Below, piece by piece: positions 16,126-24,574 of a stretch of DNA of 56,750 nt; positions within the stretch are counted from its first letter, which is position 1; every line of letters begins with the position of its first letter. The position numbers and the translations under genes are program-made. Location: the NCBI GenBank assembly GCA_947465645.1, contig CANIBQ010000027.1:1-56750 (forward strand). Direction: 5' to 3'. Under the pieces are notes generated by a model. The model searched no databases. It worked only from the letters and a program-made list of their open reading frames with translations, and was not told the origin of the DNA. Source of the stretch: Acidobacteriota bacterium. Lineage in GTDB: Bacteria; Acidobacteriota; Vicinamibacteria; Vicinamibacterales; UBA2999.

Positions 16126-17553
16126 TCAGGCGAGCTGGTCGACGATCTGGTGTTCCTTCTGCTTCTGCACCAGCGCCTTGTAACTCACCTGCAGGATCTC
16201 GGCGGCGCGGTGCTTGTTGCCGCCCGACTCCTTGAGCGCCTGCTCCACCTTTCGCCGCTCGACCTCCGCGATGACGCGGCGCAGGGCGTCATTCAGTGAC
16301 CCCGACAGATCGAGCTGCTCCCATGGGTCTGTCGCCACGGGTGCGGCGACGTCCCGTCCCGGACCCATCGGAGGACGAAACGACAGGTTCAGATGGCGCG
16401 GGAGGATCGTGTCCGCGTCGCAGAGGATCACGGCGCGTTCGAGGCAGTTCTGCAGCTCGCGCACGTTGCCCGGCCACGCGTACGCCCGCAGTTCGTCGAG
16501 CGCCGCCGGCGAGATCATCAGCGTCTTCTTGTTCTGGTCGCGGCAGAACTTCTCCGCGAAGTGGCGGGCGAGCGTCACGATGTCGTCTGAGCGCTCGCGA
16601 AGCGGCGGGATCGTGATCGGAAACACCGACAGACGGAAGTACAGGTCCTCGCGGAAATTGCGGGCCGCCACGCCGGCCTTGAGGTTGCGGTTGGTCGCGG
16701 CCACCACGCGGACATCCACGTGAAGCTGGACCGTGCCGCCGACCCGCTCGAACGTCTTCTCCTCGAGGGCGCGCAGGATCTTTGCCTGCAGGCCCAGCGG
16801 TAGATCGCCGATCTCGTCGAGAAACAGCGTGCCACGGTGCGCCAGCTCGAATCGTCCGGGCTTGCGTGCGGACGCACCGGTAAAGGCGCCCTTCTCGTGG
16901 CCGAACAGCTCGGTCTCCAGCAGGTTCTCGGGAATCGCGGCGCAGTTGATGGCGACGAACGGCCCTTCCGCGCGAGGGCTGAGCGCATGAAGCGCTCGGG
17001 CAAACAGCTCTTTGCCGGTGCCGCTCTCCCCTTCGATGAGCACCGTGGCGTCGGTGGCGGCCGCGCGGTGCAGCTGCTGCGACACCTGTCGAAGCTTGCG
17101 ATCGTCGCCGATGATGCGCGGCGCGCCCCGGCGCTCGGCGAGCTCCTCTTTCAGGAGGATGTACTCCGTCAGCATGCGCCGCTGCGCGATGGCCCGTTCC
17201 ACCATCAGCAGCAGGTGATCGGGGTCAACGGGTTTGGCGAGGAAGTCCATCGCCCCTTCCTTCATCGCGGTCACCGCGTCCTGGATGCTGCCGTAGGCGG
17301 TCATGACGATGACCTGCAGCTCGGGGTCGAACTCCTTGGCGGCCCGCAGCACGCCGAAGCCGTCGCCGGAGGGCAGTTTCAAATCGGTGAGCACGACAGC
17401 CGGGCGGGCCTGCTGGAGCTGCTCGACCGCTTCTGGCTCGTCGCGCGCTTCGACGACGACGTGCCCCTGCGCTTCGAGCGCGTGCCGGAGCATCGCCCTC
17501 AGCGAGTCCTTATCCTCGACGAGGAGTACGGGAAGGGAGACCGCTACTGGCAT
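16126..17553 (-). CDS. NtrC-family sigma-54 response regulator (second pair)
   Basis: The 475-residue regulator has a receiver domain (1-120; phospho-acceptor Asp in VVLTDLKLPSGDG), a sigma-54 AAA+ domain and a C-terminal Fis-type helix-turn-helix (NKHRAAEILQVSYKALV). The AAA+ domain carries Walker A GESGTGKE and the sigma-54 contact loop GAFTGA. It can therefore activate sigma-54 promoters when phosphorylated. It is the last gene of the minor-pilin run that starts at pilV (19809). The natural partner is the kinase at 25303-26553, at the other end of the minor-pilin block. Candidate targets are the TGCAGAWTCTGCG pair at 19933-19979. It is distinct from the PilR gene at 33205. Confidence 0.92.
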   Translation of the reverse strand: MPVAVSLPVLLVEDKDSLRAMLRHALEAQGHVVVEARDEPEAVEQLQQARPAVVLTDLKLPSGDGFGVLRAAKEFDPELQVIVMTAYGSIQDAVTAMKEGAMDFLAKPVDPDHLLLMVERAIAQRRMLTEYILLKEELAERRGAPRIIGDDRKLRQVSQQLHRAAATDATVLIEGESGTGKELFARALHALSPRAEGPFVAINCAAIPENLLETELFGHEKGAFTGASARKPGRFELAHRGTLFLDEIGDLPLGLQAKILRALEEKTFERVGGTVQLHVDVRVVAATNRNLKAGVAARNFREDLYFRLSVFPITIPPLRERSDDIVTLARHFAEKFCRDQNKKTLMISPAALDELRAYAWPGNVRELQNCLERAVILCDADTILPRHLNLSFRPPMGPGRDVAAPVATDPWEQLDLSGSLNDALRRVIAEVERRKVEQALKESGGNKHRAAEILQVSYKALVQKQKEHQIVDQLA

Positions 17554-17656
17554 GTGCCTTCAGCTCGCTCTCGGGCGGCTCCGTTGTCGCCGCCCGCTGA
17601 TCGCGCTCGGGGGCTGGTTGTCAGTGGTAGCCAATCAGTCCGGACGGTCCACGAAG

Positions 17657-18214
17657 TCACCTGACCCATCCGGCGGGCACGTTCGCGCGGCGTGCCTCGT
17701 CCTGGATGTCGGTGATGGCCTTCTGGAACTGGGCGATCTCCGTATTGACGCGGGCGAGCTCGTCGACCGCCTTCTGTCGATCGGCGCCGACAACGCTGCG
17801 CTGCGCGGGATCGTCGCGGCTGACGAAATCGGCCGAGAGCACGTTGATCCGGCTTTGCAGCGCATCCGCAAACGTCTGCGCGCGCGACAGCGAGTCGCGG
17901 GCCGCGGTGATGCGCTTCTTCCAGTAGGGTTCCTGCTTCGGGTCGTCGGCTGGGGCCAGAGGCTTTCCTGGAGGGACGTTCGGGCGATCGGGCGCGGCGT
18001 CTGGCGCCTCGGGTTCGGCCGCCTGGGTCGCTGCCGGAGCGGCGGAGGTCGATTCGGAACGCACGGAGTCGTTCGTGTACACCTTCCCGGATGTCTTGAC
18101 GTTCCTGCGGCGCTCGGCTTCCTGCCTGGCGAGGTCGCCAAGCGACTGTGCTGAAACGGCCGCGCCGGCCAGGAGCAGTGCCACCACCCCGCCGACCAGA
18201 CCCACTGACTTCAT
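17657..18214 (-). CDS. Secreted coiled-coil protein of unknown function
   Basis: The 185-residue protein has a signal peptide (MKSVGLVGGVVALLLAGAA, cleavage near VSAQS). A short SLGDLARQEAERRR segment and a GKVYTND motif follow, then a Pro/Ala-rich linker and a helical C-terminal half likely to form a coiled coil (about residues 105-175). Proteins with this small N-terminal motif are common next to secretion genes in Acidobacteria as I recall them, but no function is known to me. ATG at 18214 is chosen because it begins the signal peptide, with AAAGGG upstream; the frame is open further but overlaps pilX. It lies between pilX and the second NtrC-type gene on the same strand. Confidence 0.7.
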   Translation of the reverse strand: MKSVGLVGGVVALLLAGAAVSAQSLGDLARQEAERRRNVKTSGKVYTNDSVRSESTSAAPAATQAAEPEAPDAAPDRPNVPPGKPLAPADDPKQEPYWKKRITAARDSLSRAQTFADALQSRINVLSADFVSRDDPAQRSVVGADRQKAVDELARVNTEIAQFQKAITDIQDEARRANVPAGWVR

Positions 18215-18275
18215 ATCTGAATTATCCCTTTCTTTCTTTCGGTCCCAACAGGGCTGCTCAGCAGGTCGCCGCGGG

Positions 18276-18731
18276 TTACCGGAGCTCACGCCAGGCAAGC
18301 AGCCGGACGCCGGCGGGCGCGGCTTCGCCGGACCGGGTGACGATGGCCTCCACCGTCCGCTCGACGTCGCGGGCACCATAGGCCTGCGCCCGGACGACGA
18401 TCGCGCCGTCGACCTCCGCTGCCTCCACGGTCAGGACAACGCGGACCTGGGGCGTGGGCGTTGCGGTGGGCATCAACGCCTCCGCGGATTGCTCGACGCG
18501 AAGGCCGAGGAGAGTATGCCAGTCGTCTACCGCCGGCAGGTCTGCCAGCGTGCGCTCGACGGCCGCGTCGGCCGCGTAGAACGCTTCGAGGCCGCTGACA
18601 TACGTGGACGACACCCCTGACTCGGTCATGGTCGTCAGCACGAGCGCCGAGCCCAACGCCGCCATCAGCATCATCGACATCACCGCGATGACGAGCGCGA
18701 CACCCTCCTCGCCCCCGGCGCGCGACCGCAC
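18276..18731 (-). CDS. PilX-like minor pilin
   Basis: The 151-residue protein has the N-terminal pattern of the PilX/GspK group: EEGVALVIAVMSMMLMAALGSALVL, a hydrophobic helix after a charged leader, and an alanine-rich stem with FYAADAAVERTL. It is much shorter than the 984-residue PilX-like protein at 20010. It follows pilW with a two-base gap, so it belongs to the pilV-pilW-pilX set. In the family such proteins sit in the pilus priming or tip complex. Confidence 0.75.
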   Translation of the reverse strand: MRSRAGGEEGVALVIAVMSMMLMAALGSALVLTTMTESGVSSTYVSGLEAFYAADAAVERTLADLPAVDDWHTLLGLRVEQSAEALMPTATPTPQVRVVLTVEAAEVDGAIVVRAQAYGARDVERTVEAIVTRSGEAAPAGVRLLAWRELR

Positions 18732-18733
18732 GG

Positions 18734-19366
18734 CTACGGCCCCTCATCGAGGTTGCGCGGGGCCACGTCGAATCGAACCTCACGATCGGGCACGTAGCGC
18801 TCGGCCGTCGTGGAGGTACCGGCGCGAGTGAACAGGCGACCTGCGGGCCCGCGAAGCGACGCGGCTGCGGCCTCCACGCGAAGCGTGACGCGCACGACGC
18901 GGGTACGCGGGACGCCGATGTGCTCGAACGCCAGCTTCACCACATGGTCGACGACCGGAAGATCGGTCCGGTCGCCGTCGTACTGCATGAGGGTGTGGTC
19001 GCTTTTTCTGAGGTAGTACGTCCTCGACGAGGGTGTCGTCTCGAGAGGGCTCGTCAGCTCGATGGTGATCCGGTCGTCGAAGACCGACCCCGGCGGATCC
19101 GGGTTGACTGGTCCGGCGCGGTACGGCCGCACCGCGCTTCCCATCACGAGGTCTCGCGTCAGCGCGTCGACGGCGACGCGCATCCGCTGCTCCATGTCGG
19201 CGACCTCGGGCTGGGCCTGGAACGTCCCCTCCGCCTTGCTCACGAGGCCGAACACCGCGCCGGTCACCGTCATCATCAGCGCGCTTGCGATCAGCGTTTC
19301 TGTGAGAGTGAATCCGGCTTGCCGCGCCGAAGCGCGAGAATGAAAGAACGCGCGAAGGCGGGTCAT
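18734..19366 (-). CDS. PilW-like minor prepilin
   Basis: The 210-residue prepilin has the type III signal QAG|FTLTETLIASALMMT, cut by prepilin peptidase between Gly and Phe. The Glu at mature position 5 is present. The central part has PilW-group features (MEQRMRVAVDALTRDLVMG). Its ATG overlaps the pilV stop by four bases, and pilX follows after two bases. It probably acts in the minor-pilin priming complex in the inner membrane and at the pilus tip. Confidence 0.8.
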   Translation of the reverse strand: MTRLRAFFHSRASARQAGFTLTETLIASALMMTVTGAVFGLVSKAEGTFQAQPEVADMEQRMRVAVDALTRDLVMGSAVRPYRAGPVNPDPPGSVFDDRITIELTSPLETTPSSRTYYLRKSDHTLMQYDGDRTDLPVVDHVVKLAFEHIGVPRTRVVRVTLRVEAAAASLRGPAGRLFTRAGTSTTAERYVPDREVRFDVAPRNLDEGP

Positions 19367-19809
19367 TGAGCCCGCTTCGACCTGATGGTCGCAAGGTGCC
19401 CCACCGGCGATCGGTTCCAGCTCACGACGACGTCGACGATCACCGCCATGTCAGGATTCCCCGGCAGCGGATCCACCGACCAGTGCCGCGTGTACTCGCC
19501 GACGCCGTCGGCTCCGCTCCGGAGCTCCGATCCCCAACCGACCGAGCGAAGCTCCTCGAGCTTCTGCGCGGCCAGCATCGCCGCCCGGGTCCGGTGCGTG
19601 GACGCAAGGTTCGAACCGATCGCCAGCATGAAGAGCTGCGTCAGGGACGCCACGCCGATCGCGAGCAGCGTCGTCGCGATGAGTACTTCGATCAGCGAGC
19701 ACCCGCGCTGGCGGTGTCGTCGGCTCTGGGCTCTCGGCTCGGGGCTTTGGGCTTTAGGCTTTGGGCTCTCGGCTCTCGGCTTTGGGCTCCGGGACTCTGG
19801 ACGGCGCAT
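19363..19809 (-). CDS. PilV-like minor prepilin with repeat-derived leader
   Basis: The mature part begins at the prepilin site RQRG|CSLIEVLIATTLLAIG, with Glu5 present and a PilV-type stem (AMLAAQKLEELRS). The leader before the cleavage site is about 35 residues instead of the usual 6-20. Most of it is a translated GGGCTYT-type heptamer array (Pro/Lys/Ser/Arg units). The start is ATG at 19809 or TTG at 19815; there is no other start before the cleavage site. A sigma-54 promoter at 19822-19838 would begin transcription around 19811, so the message would have almost no 5' leader. It heads the pilV-pilW-pilX-coiled-coil-regulator run. Confidence 0.75.
   Translation of the reverse strand: MRRPESRSPKPRAESPKPKAQSPEPRAQSRRHRQRGCSLIEVLIATTLLAIGVASLTQLFMLAIGSNLASTHRTRAAMLAAQKLEELRSVGWGSELRSGADGVGEYTRHWSVDPLPGNPDMAVIVDVVVSWNRSPVGHLATIRSKRAQ
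19726..19796. repeat. GGGCTYT heptamer array in the PilV leader
   Basis: About ten imperfect heptamers (GGGCTCT, CGGCTCG, GGGCTTT and similar) lie in tandem. Unlike the TTGTCAG family, no opposite arm is visible. The array is in frame with the PilV leader peptide. Confidence 0.75.
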
Positions 19810-19821
19810 GGACAACGCCGG

Positions 19822-19838
19822 AGCAATGGATTTGCCAG
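19822..19838 (-). promoter_or_regulatory. Sigma-54 promoter of the second minor-pilin set
   Basis: On the minus strand the site reads CTGGCAAATCCATTGCT. It has GG at -24 and GC at -12 with the required spacing and matches nearly all of YTGGCACRN4TTGCW. Two identical palindromes lie 95-157 bases further upstream (19933-19979). Confidence 0.7.
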
Positions 19839-19932
19839 TTGATAGAGCCTGCGCGAATCGGCGCGGGCGAGACTTTTCGTGAGGTATTTAAGGGCTTGAT
19901 GCGGCGCAGGCCTTTACGGCCCGCGTGAGTGA

Positions 19933-19979
19933 TGCAGATTCTGCGACGGCCGTTGCCAGCGATGTGTGCAGAATCTGCG
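19933..19979 (-). promoter_or_regulatory. Paired palindromes, candidate activator sites
   Basis: TGCAGATTCTGCG (19933-19945) and TGCAGAATCTGCG (19967-19979) are the same 13-mer apart from the centre base. Their centres are 34 bp apart. They sit at the usual distance for an NtrC-type activator upstream of the sigma-54 promoter at 19822. Confidence 0.55.
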
Positions 19980-19986
19980 CGCGCCA

Positions 19987-20006
19987 CGGAGGCCTTCAGG
20001 CCTCCG
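19987..20006. terminator. Hairpin after the 984-residue PilX-like gene
   Basis: CGGAGGCC and GGCCTCCG pair perfectly around TTCA directly after the stop at 20010. No T-run follows on the minus strand, so termination is plausible but not certain. Confidence 0.5.
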
Positions 20007-20009
20007 GTG

Positions 20010-22964
20010 TCAATGCCCGGGCCTGATCTCCTGCGTGAAGCCCAGTGAGTTCAAGTCTCGGAAGACCGGCGTCAGCGGCGGCAGCAGGGCCGGGTCGAGG
20101 AAGTCGGTGTCGAAGTTGAAGACGCGGGTCGGCGCGCCGTACACCGTGGAGCAGCACTTGTACACGCCCACCGCCTGCCGGTTGTAGTAGAAGGTCGCGA
20201 TCGAACCCCTGTAGTTGACCGTGCCTCCCGTCTCGAGCATCCGCAGGAAGTTATGCGCGCCGCCGTCGGTGCCGAAGTCGGCCACCGGCCCGGCTGGCGG
20301 ATTCGGAAACGGCGCGTTCTTCCCGGCGATGATCGCGACGCGGTAGTACGACTGAGCGGACCGAGGCCGGTTCGCGGGGGTATAGGGCGACGAGAATGAC
20401 ACCATGTCGCTCCAGTTGTTCGAGAGGAGTGTCACGCCGTCGGCGATGATCGAGGTGGCGACGTGAGGGTTGCCGAAGCCGGCCGCGTTGGCGTTCCAAT
20501 CGCCTTGAACGTAGACCGGATTCTCGGTCGCGAAGGTGAGGCCCGGCGCGACGATGTTGCCAAGGCCGCCGTTGGTCAGCTTGAGCGCGCGCCTGAAGAG
20601 AAGCGCCCGGTTGACCTGCGCTCGCGACGCCCTCACATTCGTCGTCGGACGGGCGGTCGCGTCAAACGGAGCCGCGGCTCCTGGCGGCACCGCTCCGCTG
20701 ACGCCTTCGTAGGACGGTAGCTCCCCGTAGGTGTCGACCACGCCGCTGGCATTGACATCCTCGCCGATGTCGAGGGCCGCGTTTGGCGTGCCAGCCGCGC
20801 TCGCCGGGTTGACCACATCTTCGAAGCCGTACTCGCCGGTTTCGGCGTTGACGGCATTCCGATTGTTCCGGCGGTCGGAAAAATACACGGAGTATCCGTT
20901 ATTGCTCATGGAGTTCGCGCCGCTGCCCGCGTTGTATGGAGCAACGGTGCCGGCAAACCACCTGGAGAGGTTGGCGACGTCGATCGCGACGTAGTGCATT
21001 ACGCCGCCAAGGCGCACCGTGCCGGCGACGCCTGGGTTTGCGTCGCGCTGCAGCCCCTCGCGCGTGTCAAACAAGGCGTTGGGCCAATGATCCTCGGCCT
21101 TCGTGCTACCGGCATACAGGCATGTGCCCGCGGTTGGATCCGCATTGTCCCTGAGCCGCTGAATCCGGAGGATGGCATTCGGCGTGGGATCGCCGCAGGC
21201 TCTTCCGGAGAGATTCGGCCCGCTGATTCCGTAGTTCAGAATCTCCATCGTCACGTCGGCCCACGTGCCGTCGGTGCCCTGCCGTTCGATCTTGATGAAG
21301 CCGCCAATCGTGCCGGTACCGGCGTCCGCCGCAGCAGCCGTGGTGATCACGGCGTTGTTCTCCAGCGCCGTGTTCACCTGGCATCCGGTGAAGGCGGGCG
21401 TCGCATCGTACCCGGTGCAGTGCACCAGCACGTTGCTGCCGTTGGCGTTCTCGACCCAGAAGTTGCGCGGCGCGAATGCGCTGGTATCGACAACGCTGAG
21501 AGTCGTGTAGGGCGGGGTGAAGTTCGCCGTCGTCGTGGTCGAGACAGCGACGTTTCCGTTGACCGTCGCCACGTTCGCCTGCACCGTCGCCGGGTTGTTG
21601 ATGTTGCCAGCCGGAACCGGCGCTCCCGAGCTCGCACAACCGGTGAACGACGTCGTGGTCCTCCCGGTGCACGTGAACGGGTAGCCTACGCCGCCCTCGG
21701 TCACGGTGATCGTCGCCGGGATTTGCCAGTGCGCGGGGATTGCCGCGACGTCTATAGTCCGGCCGGCGCCGGTAGCCTCGGCGGCGGTCAACGTCGTGGT
21801 GCTAAGACCAGGAGACCGCGCGATCGGCGGATGAGAGGCATCGATCGGCCCGTACGCCACGCCGTTGTTCGGCGGCGCCGCCGTCCAGTCGTCATCGAGC
21901 TCCACGGGTAGGGTCGCCGTCACGGTCGGAAGATTCGCGAGATCGGCGGCCAGGTCGGACAACAGGATGCGGAGGCTGACCTTGCTGAAGAAGCGCTCGC
22001 CGAACAGGACGTCGTTGGTGACGTTCTCGTTGGGCCCCGGCCGCCGCACCAGGTCGGTGTTGGCTCCGCCGCTGGTCAGGACCGGCAGGTTCAGCACCTT
22101 CGCGCCGGTCTTGCCGGTGCGGATGTAGCTGTTATAGGTGCTCAGTGAGATGGTCGGCCACGAGTTGTTCGCCGCGCTCCCCACACCGCCCGAGAGGCTC
22201 CCTTCGGTGGCGGTGAGGTTCCGGTAGCTACCCGGCGCCGTCGCCACCCTCACGGTACCCTCGTGGTTGCTCACCGGAATATTGACGCCGTTGACCAGTT
22301 GGTTGCGGATGATCTCCTTGACGGCGGTCACCTTCTCGGGCAGCGTCAGCGTGGTGCCGTCGCCCTGGGCGAGAAACAGGTTCCCGTTGGTATGGATGCG
22401 CCCCCCGAAGTTGAAGTTCGGCCCGGCGTGGAAGCTCAGGTCGACGTCCGAGAACATGCCGAACTGGAAGACGGGGATGGCGACGGTCTCCATGCTTCGC
22501 TTCAGGTGCGCTTCGCCCCCGTCCGTCGTCCGCACGCTCGAGTTCAGCTCGTAGACCTTCTTCAGCGCGATCAGTCCCTGGTAGGGTCCGGTCGTAATCG
22601 TCCCGTTCGACGAACTGGTCAGCGTGACACCGTACGAGCCCGCACCGCTGGTCACAAACGTGACATCGGGAACAGCCGGCGTGGTGCCCGCCAGGGCGGA
22701 AATCTGCGCGGCCGTCGGCGCCAGGTTCACGAAGAAGAGATCGGCGAGCTCCGCGGTGAGCTTCTCGAGCCCGGAATTGGCGCCATAGAACGCCTTCGCC
22801 CTGTCGCGATCGATGTAGCGGAACCGCTGGTCGCTCATCACGGTGGTGGTCAAGCCGATCATGAGCGCCGACATCAGCATCATGATCATCATCGTGGTGA
22901 GGAGCGCGACGCCCCCCTCACTTACGGCATCGACGGCGATGAATCGACGAACATTCTTCTGCAT
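20010..22964 (-). CDS. Very large PilX-like protein (984 aa), candidate pilus-tip protein
   Basis: The N-terminus has a charged leader and a hydrophobic helix (GGVALLTTMMIMMLMSALMIG) followed by AFYGANSGLEKLTAEL, as in PilX/GspK-like minor pilins. The remaining 900 residues are secreted-type, rich in Thr/Ser/Asn/Gly. They include GGRIHTNGNLFLAQG, which I associate with long PilX-like proteins, and two related disulfide-sized units CTGRTTTSFTGC and CTGYDATPAFTGC. Near the C-terminus there is a CC pair. The length is five times that of a normal minor pilin and is close to that of PilY1-type tip proteins, which are otherwise absent here. It follows pilW after five bases and ends before a hairpin. 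A tip adhesin role is inferred. Confidence 0.75.
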   Translation of the reverse strand: MQKNVRRFIAVDAVSEGGVALLTTMMIMMLMSALMIGLTTTVMSDQRFRYIDRDRAKAFYGANSGLEKLTAELADLFFVNLAPTAAQISALAGTTPAVPDVTFVTSGAGSYGVTLTSSSNGTITTGPYQGLIALKKVYELNSSVRTTDGGEAHLKRSMETVAIPVFQFGMFSDVDLSFHAGPNFNFGGRIHTNGNLFLAQGDGTTLTLPEKVTAVKEIIRNQLVNGVNIPVSNHEGTVRVATAPGSYRNLTATEGSLSGGVGSAANNSWPTISLSTYNSYIRTGKTGAKVLNLPVLTSGGANTDLVRRPGPNENVTNDVLFGERFFSKVSLRILLSDLAADLANLPTVTATLPVELDDDWTAAPPNNGVAYGPIDASHPPIARSPGLSTTTLTAAEATGAGRTIDVAAIPAHWQIPATITVTEGGVGYPFTCTGRTTTSFTGCASSGAPVPAGNINNPATVQANVATVNGNVAVSTTTTANFTPPYTTLSVVDTSAFAPRNFWVENANGSNVLVHCTGYDATPAFTGCQVNTALENNAVITTAAAADAGTGTIGGFIKIERQGTDGTWADVTMEILNYGISGPNLSGRACGDPTPNAILRIQRLRDNADPTAGTCLYAGSTKAEDHWPNALFDTREGLQRDANPGVAGTVRLGGVMHYVAIDVANLSRWFAGTVAPYNAGSGANSMSNNGYSVYFSDRRNNRNAVNAETGEYGFEDVVNPASAAGTPNAALDIGEDVNASGVVDTYGELPSYEGVSGAVPPGAAAPFDATARPTTNVRASRAQVNRALLFRRALKLTNGGLGNIVAPGLTFATENPVYVQGDWNANAAGFGNPHVATSIIADGVTLLSNNWSDMVSFSSPYTPANRPRSAQSYYRVAIIAGKNAPFPNPPAGPVADFGTDGGAHNFLRMLETGGTVNYRGSIATFYYNRQAVGVYKCCSTVYGAPTRVFNFDTDFLDPALLPPLTPVFRDLNSLGFTQEIRPGH

Positions 22965-22969
22965 GTTGG

Positions 22970-24043
22970 CTATTGGTATCGATCGACGTACGCGAGGTTG
23001 CGCACGCTGACCACGGTTGAGACGTGGTTGCGCAGGTAGTCGTTCGACTTCCTGGACTTGGTCTCGGATCGCACGCCGACGTGCACGTTCACCTTGCGGA
23101 TCTGGCTCGCGGTGAACGTATTCCCCCCGGTCGTGTACGGCAGGTCGCCAACGTTCACGGGATTGACCACGCCGTCGACGAGGTCGTAGTTGAGATCGAG
23201 GTCTTCGACGATACCTGCAAGGGCGGTGGCGGGATACATGTTCAAGGCACGCATCAAACGCGGAACGCCGACATCGTCAGCAACCCAGTAGGAGTACATG
23301 TAGACGCGCCGCACCGTCATCGCCGAGCCGAGAATCTGGGTGATCGATCCCGCACTGGCGCTGCGCTGGTTGAAATTGAACGGGTCGCCCGCGTCGAAAT
23401 AGACGCTCGACGCATCCACTCTGGTCACGGTCTGGATCGTCGACCCGGTGGCGCTGAGGAAGTAGATCAGATCGCCGACCTTGATCGCCGGAATCTCCTC
23501 GGCCACGTCACCCTGCAGCCACGTCGTGCTCGCGGCGACGCTGAACGCATCGCCGGTGGCCGTCAACTTGGGCACCGCTCCCGCCGTCCCCGACGGGTTC
23601 ACCATCAGGGGCGCAAGGAACGGGTCGTCCATCAGGATGGTGACGATGTCGGTGGTGCGACCGTCCACCGTGGGGCCTTTTCCCGCGCCGGTGACGATCG
23701 ACGAGAGCGAGGTCGCGGTTGTGTTATCGAAAAAATACGCCTGGGTGGGCGGGCTGGGCCGGTTGATCGCGGAGGCGCCGGTGCCGGATGGAATCGAAAT
23801 GCCGCCGATCGGCAGGTTCCGTCCCGCCTGCATCAGATCGCGTACCAGGATATTGGTACCCGCCCGCAGATTCTGGCTCGAGTCTGCCAGGTTGAGAACC
23901 GACTCATTGAGCTGCAGCGCGTTGTCAAAGGTGGAAAACGCCACGCCCATGATCACCGTGGTGACAAGCGCGGCGATCATCAGCTCGATGAGCGTGAAGC
24001 CGCCTTCCGACCGGAGCGTGCGCGGGTCCGCCATATTGGTCAT
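22970..24043 (-). CDS. PilW-like minor prepilin
   Basis: The 357-residue prepilin has the cleavage site EGG|FTLIELMIAALVTTVIMG with Glu5. A PilW-type stem follows (ADSSQNLRAGTNILVRDLMQAG), then a long beta-rich region ending in LRNHVSTVVSVRNLAYVD. Its start overlaps the upstream pilV stop by four bases. It belongs to the fimT-pilV-pilW-large PilX run and would join the minor-pilin complex at the pilus tip. Confidence 0.83.
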   Translation of the reverse strand: MTNMADPRTLRSEGGFTLIELMIAALVTTVIMGVAFSTFDNALQLNESVLNLADSSQNLRAGTNILVRDLMQAGRNLPIGGISIPSGTGASAINRPSPPTQAYFFDNTTATSLSSIVTGAGKGPTVDGRTTDIVTILMDDPFLAPLMVNPSGTAGAVPKLTATGDAFSVAASTTWLQGDVAEEIPAIKVGDLIYFLSATGSTIQTVTRVDASSVYFDAGDPFNFNQRSASAGSITQILGSAMTVRRVYMYSYWVADDVGVPRLMRALNMYPATALAGIVEDLDLNYDLVDGVVNPVNVGDLPYTTGGNTFTASQIRKVNVHVGVRSETKSRKSNDYLRNHVSTVVSVRNLAYVDRYQ

Positions 24044-24573
24044 GCGAATGCCGAGATGTACGCTGTGACCGAATACGAACGCCTGGTCGTGCCCACGGGA
24101 TAGGTGACCGTGACCGTGAGCACCCGCAGAGAGGTCGAGCCGCCCACGTCGGCGATCGCAATCTGCCGGGTGAAGGTCGAGAGAGATTCGGTCTTGTCGT
24201 CGGCGGTGCCGAGCTGCTGGTCCACACCAGGCATCTGGACGGTTTCGACGATCTCGCCGGCGTCGCCGGTGAGGATGATGCCGTCGTTGCCGGCGGTCTT
24301 CAGTTGAAGGTCGCCGTTCAGAAAGACCCCGCCGTTGGATGCATTGCGCAGCTGCGCCCAGGTGATCGTGTGGGCATCGCGCGCGGCAAAGACGCTCTCG
24401 ACGGCCTCTGTGGCCTTCTGCGTCGCCACCAGCTCGTTGGGCGAGCTGCTCGCGCTCTGCATCCCGTAGAGAAATACCGATGCCATGCCGATGGCGCCCA
24501 CCGTGAGCACGAGCATCGCGATCATCGTCTCGATCAGCGACATGCCCGGCTCGGAATCAATGTGCGTGCGCAT
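24040..24573 (-). CDS. PilV-like minor prepilin
   Basis: The 177-residue prepilin has the site EPG|MSLIETMIAMLVLTVGAIGM, with Met at mature position 1 and Glu5 present. The stem has the PilV-type TQKATEAVESVFAARD, and the C-terminal half is beta-rich. It starts one base after the FimT-like gene ends and overlaps pilW by four bases, so translation is probably coupled. Function is by family: a minor pilin needed for pilus assembly or tip structure. Confidence 0.82.
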   Translation of the reverse strand: MRTHIDSEPGMSLIETMIAMLVLTVGAIGMASVFLYGMQSASSSPNELVATQKATEAVESVFAARDAHTITWAQLRNASNGGVFLNGDLQLKTAGNDGIILTGDAGEIVETVQMPGVDQQLGTADDKTESLSTFTRQIAIADVGGSTSLRVLTVTVTYPVGTTRRSYSVTAYISAFA

Positions 24574-24574
24574 G

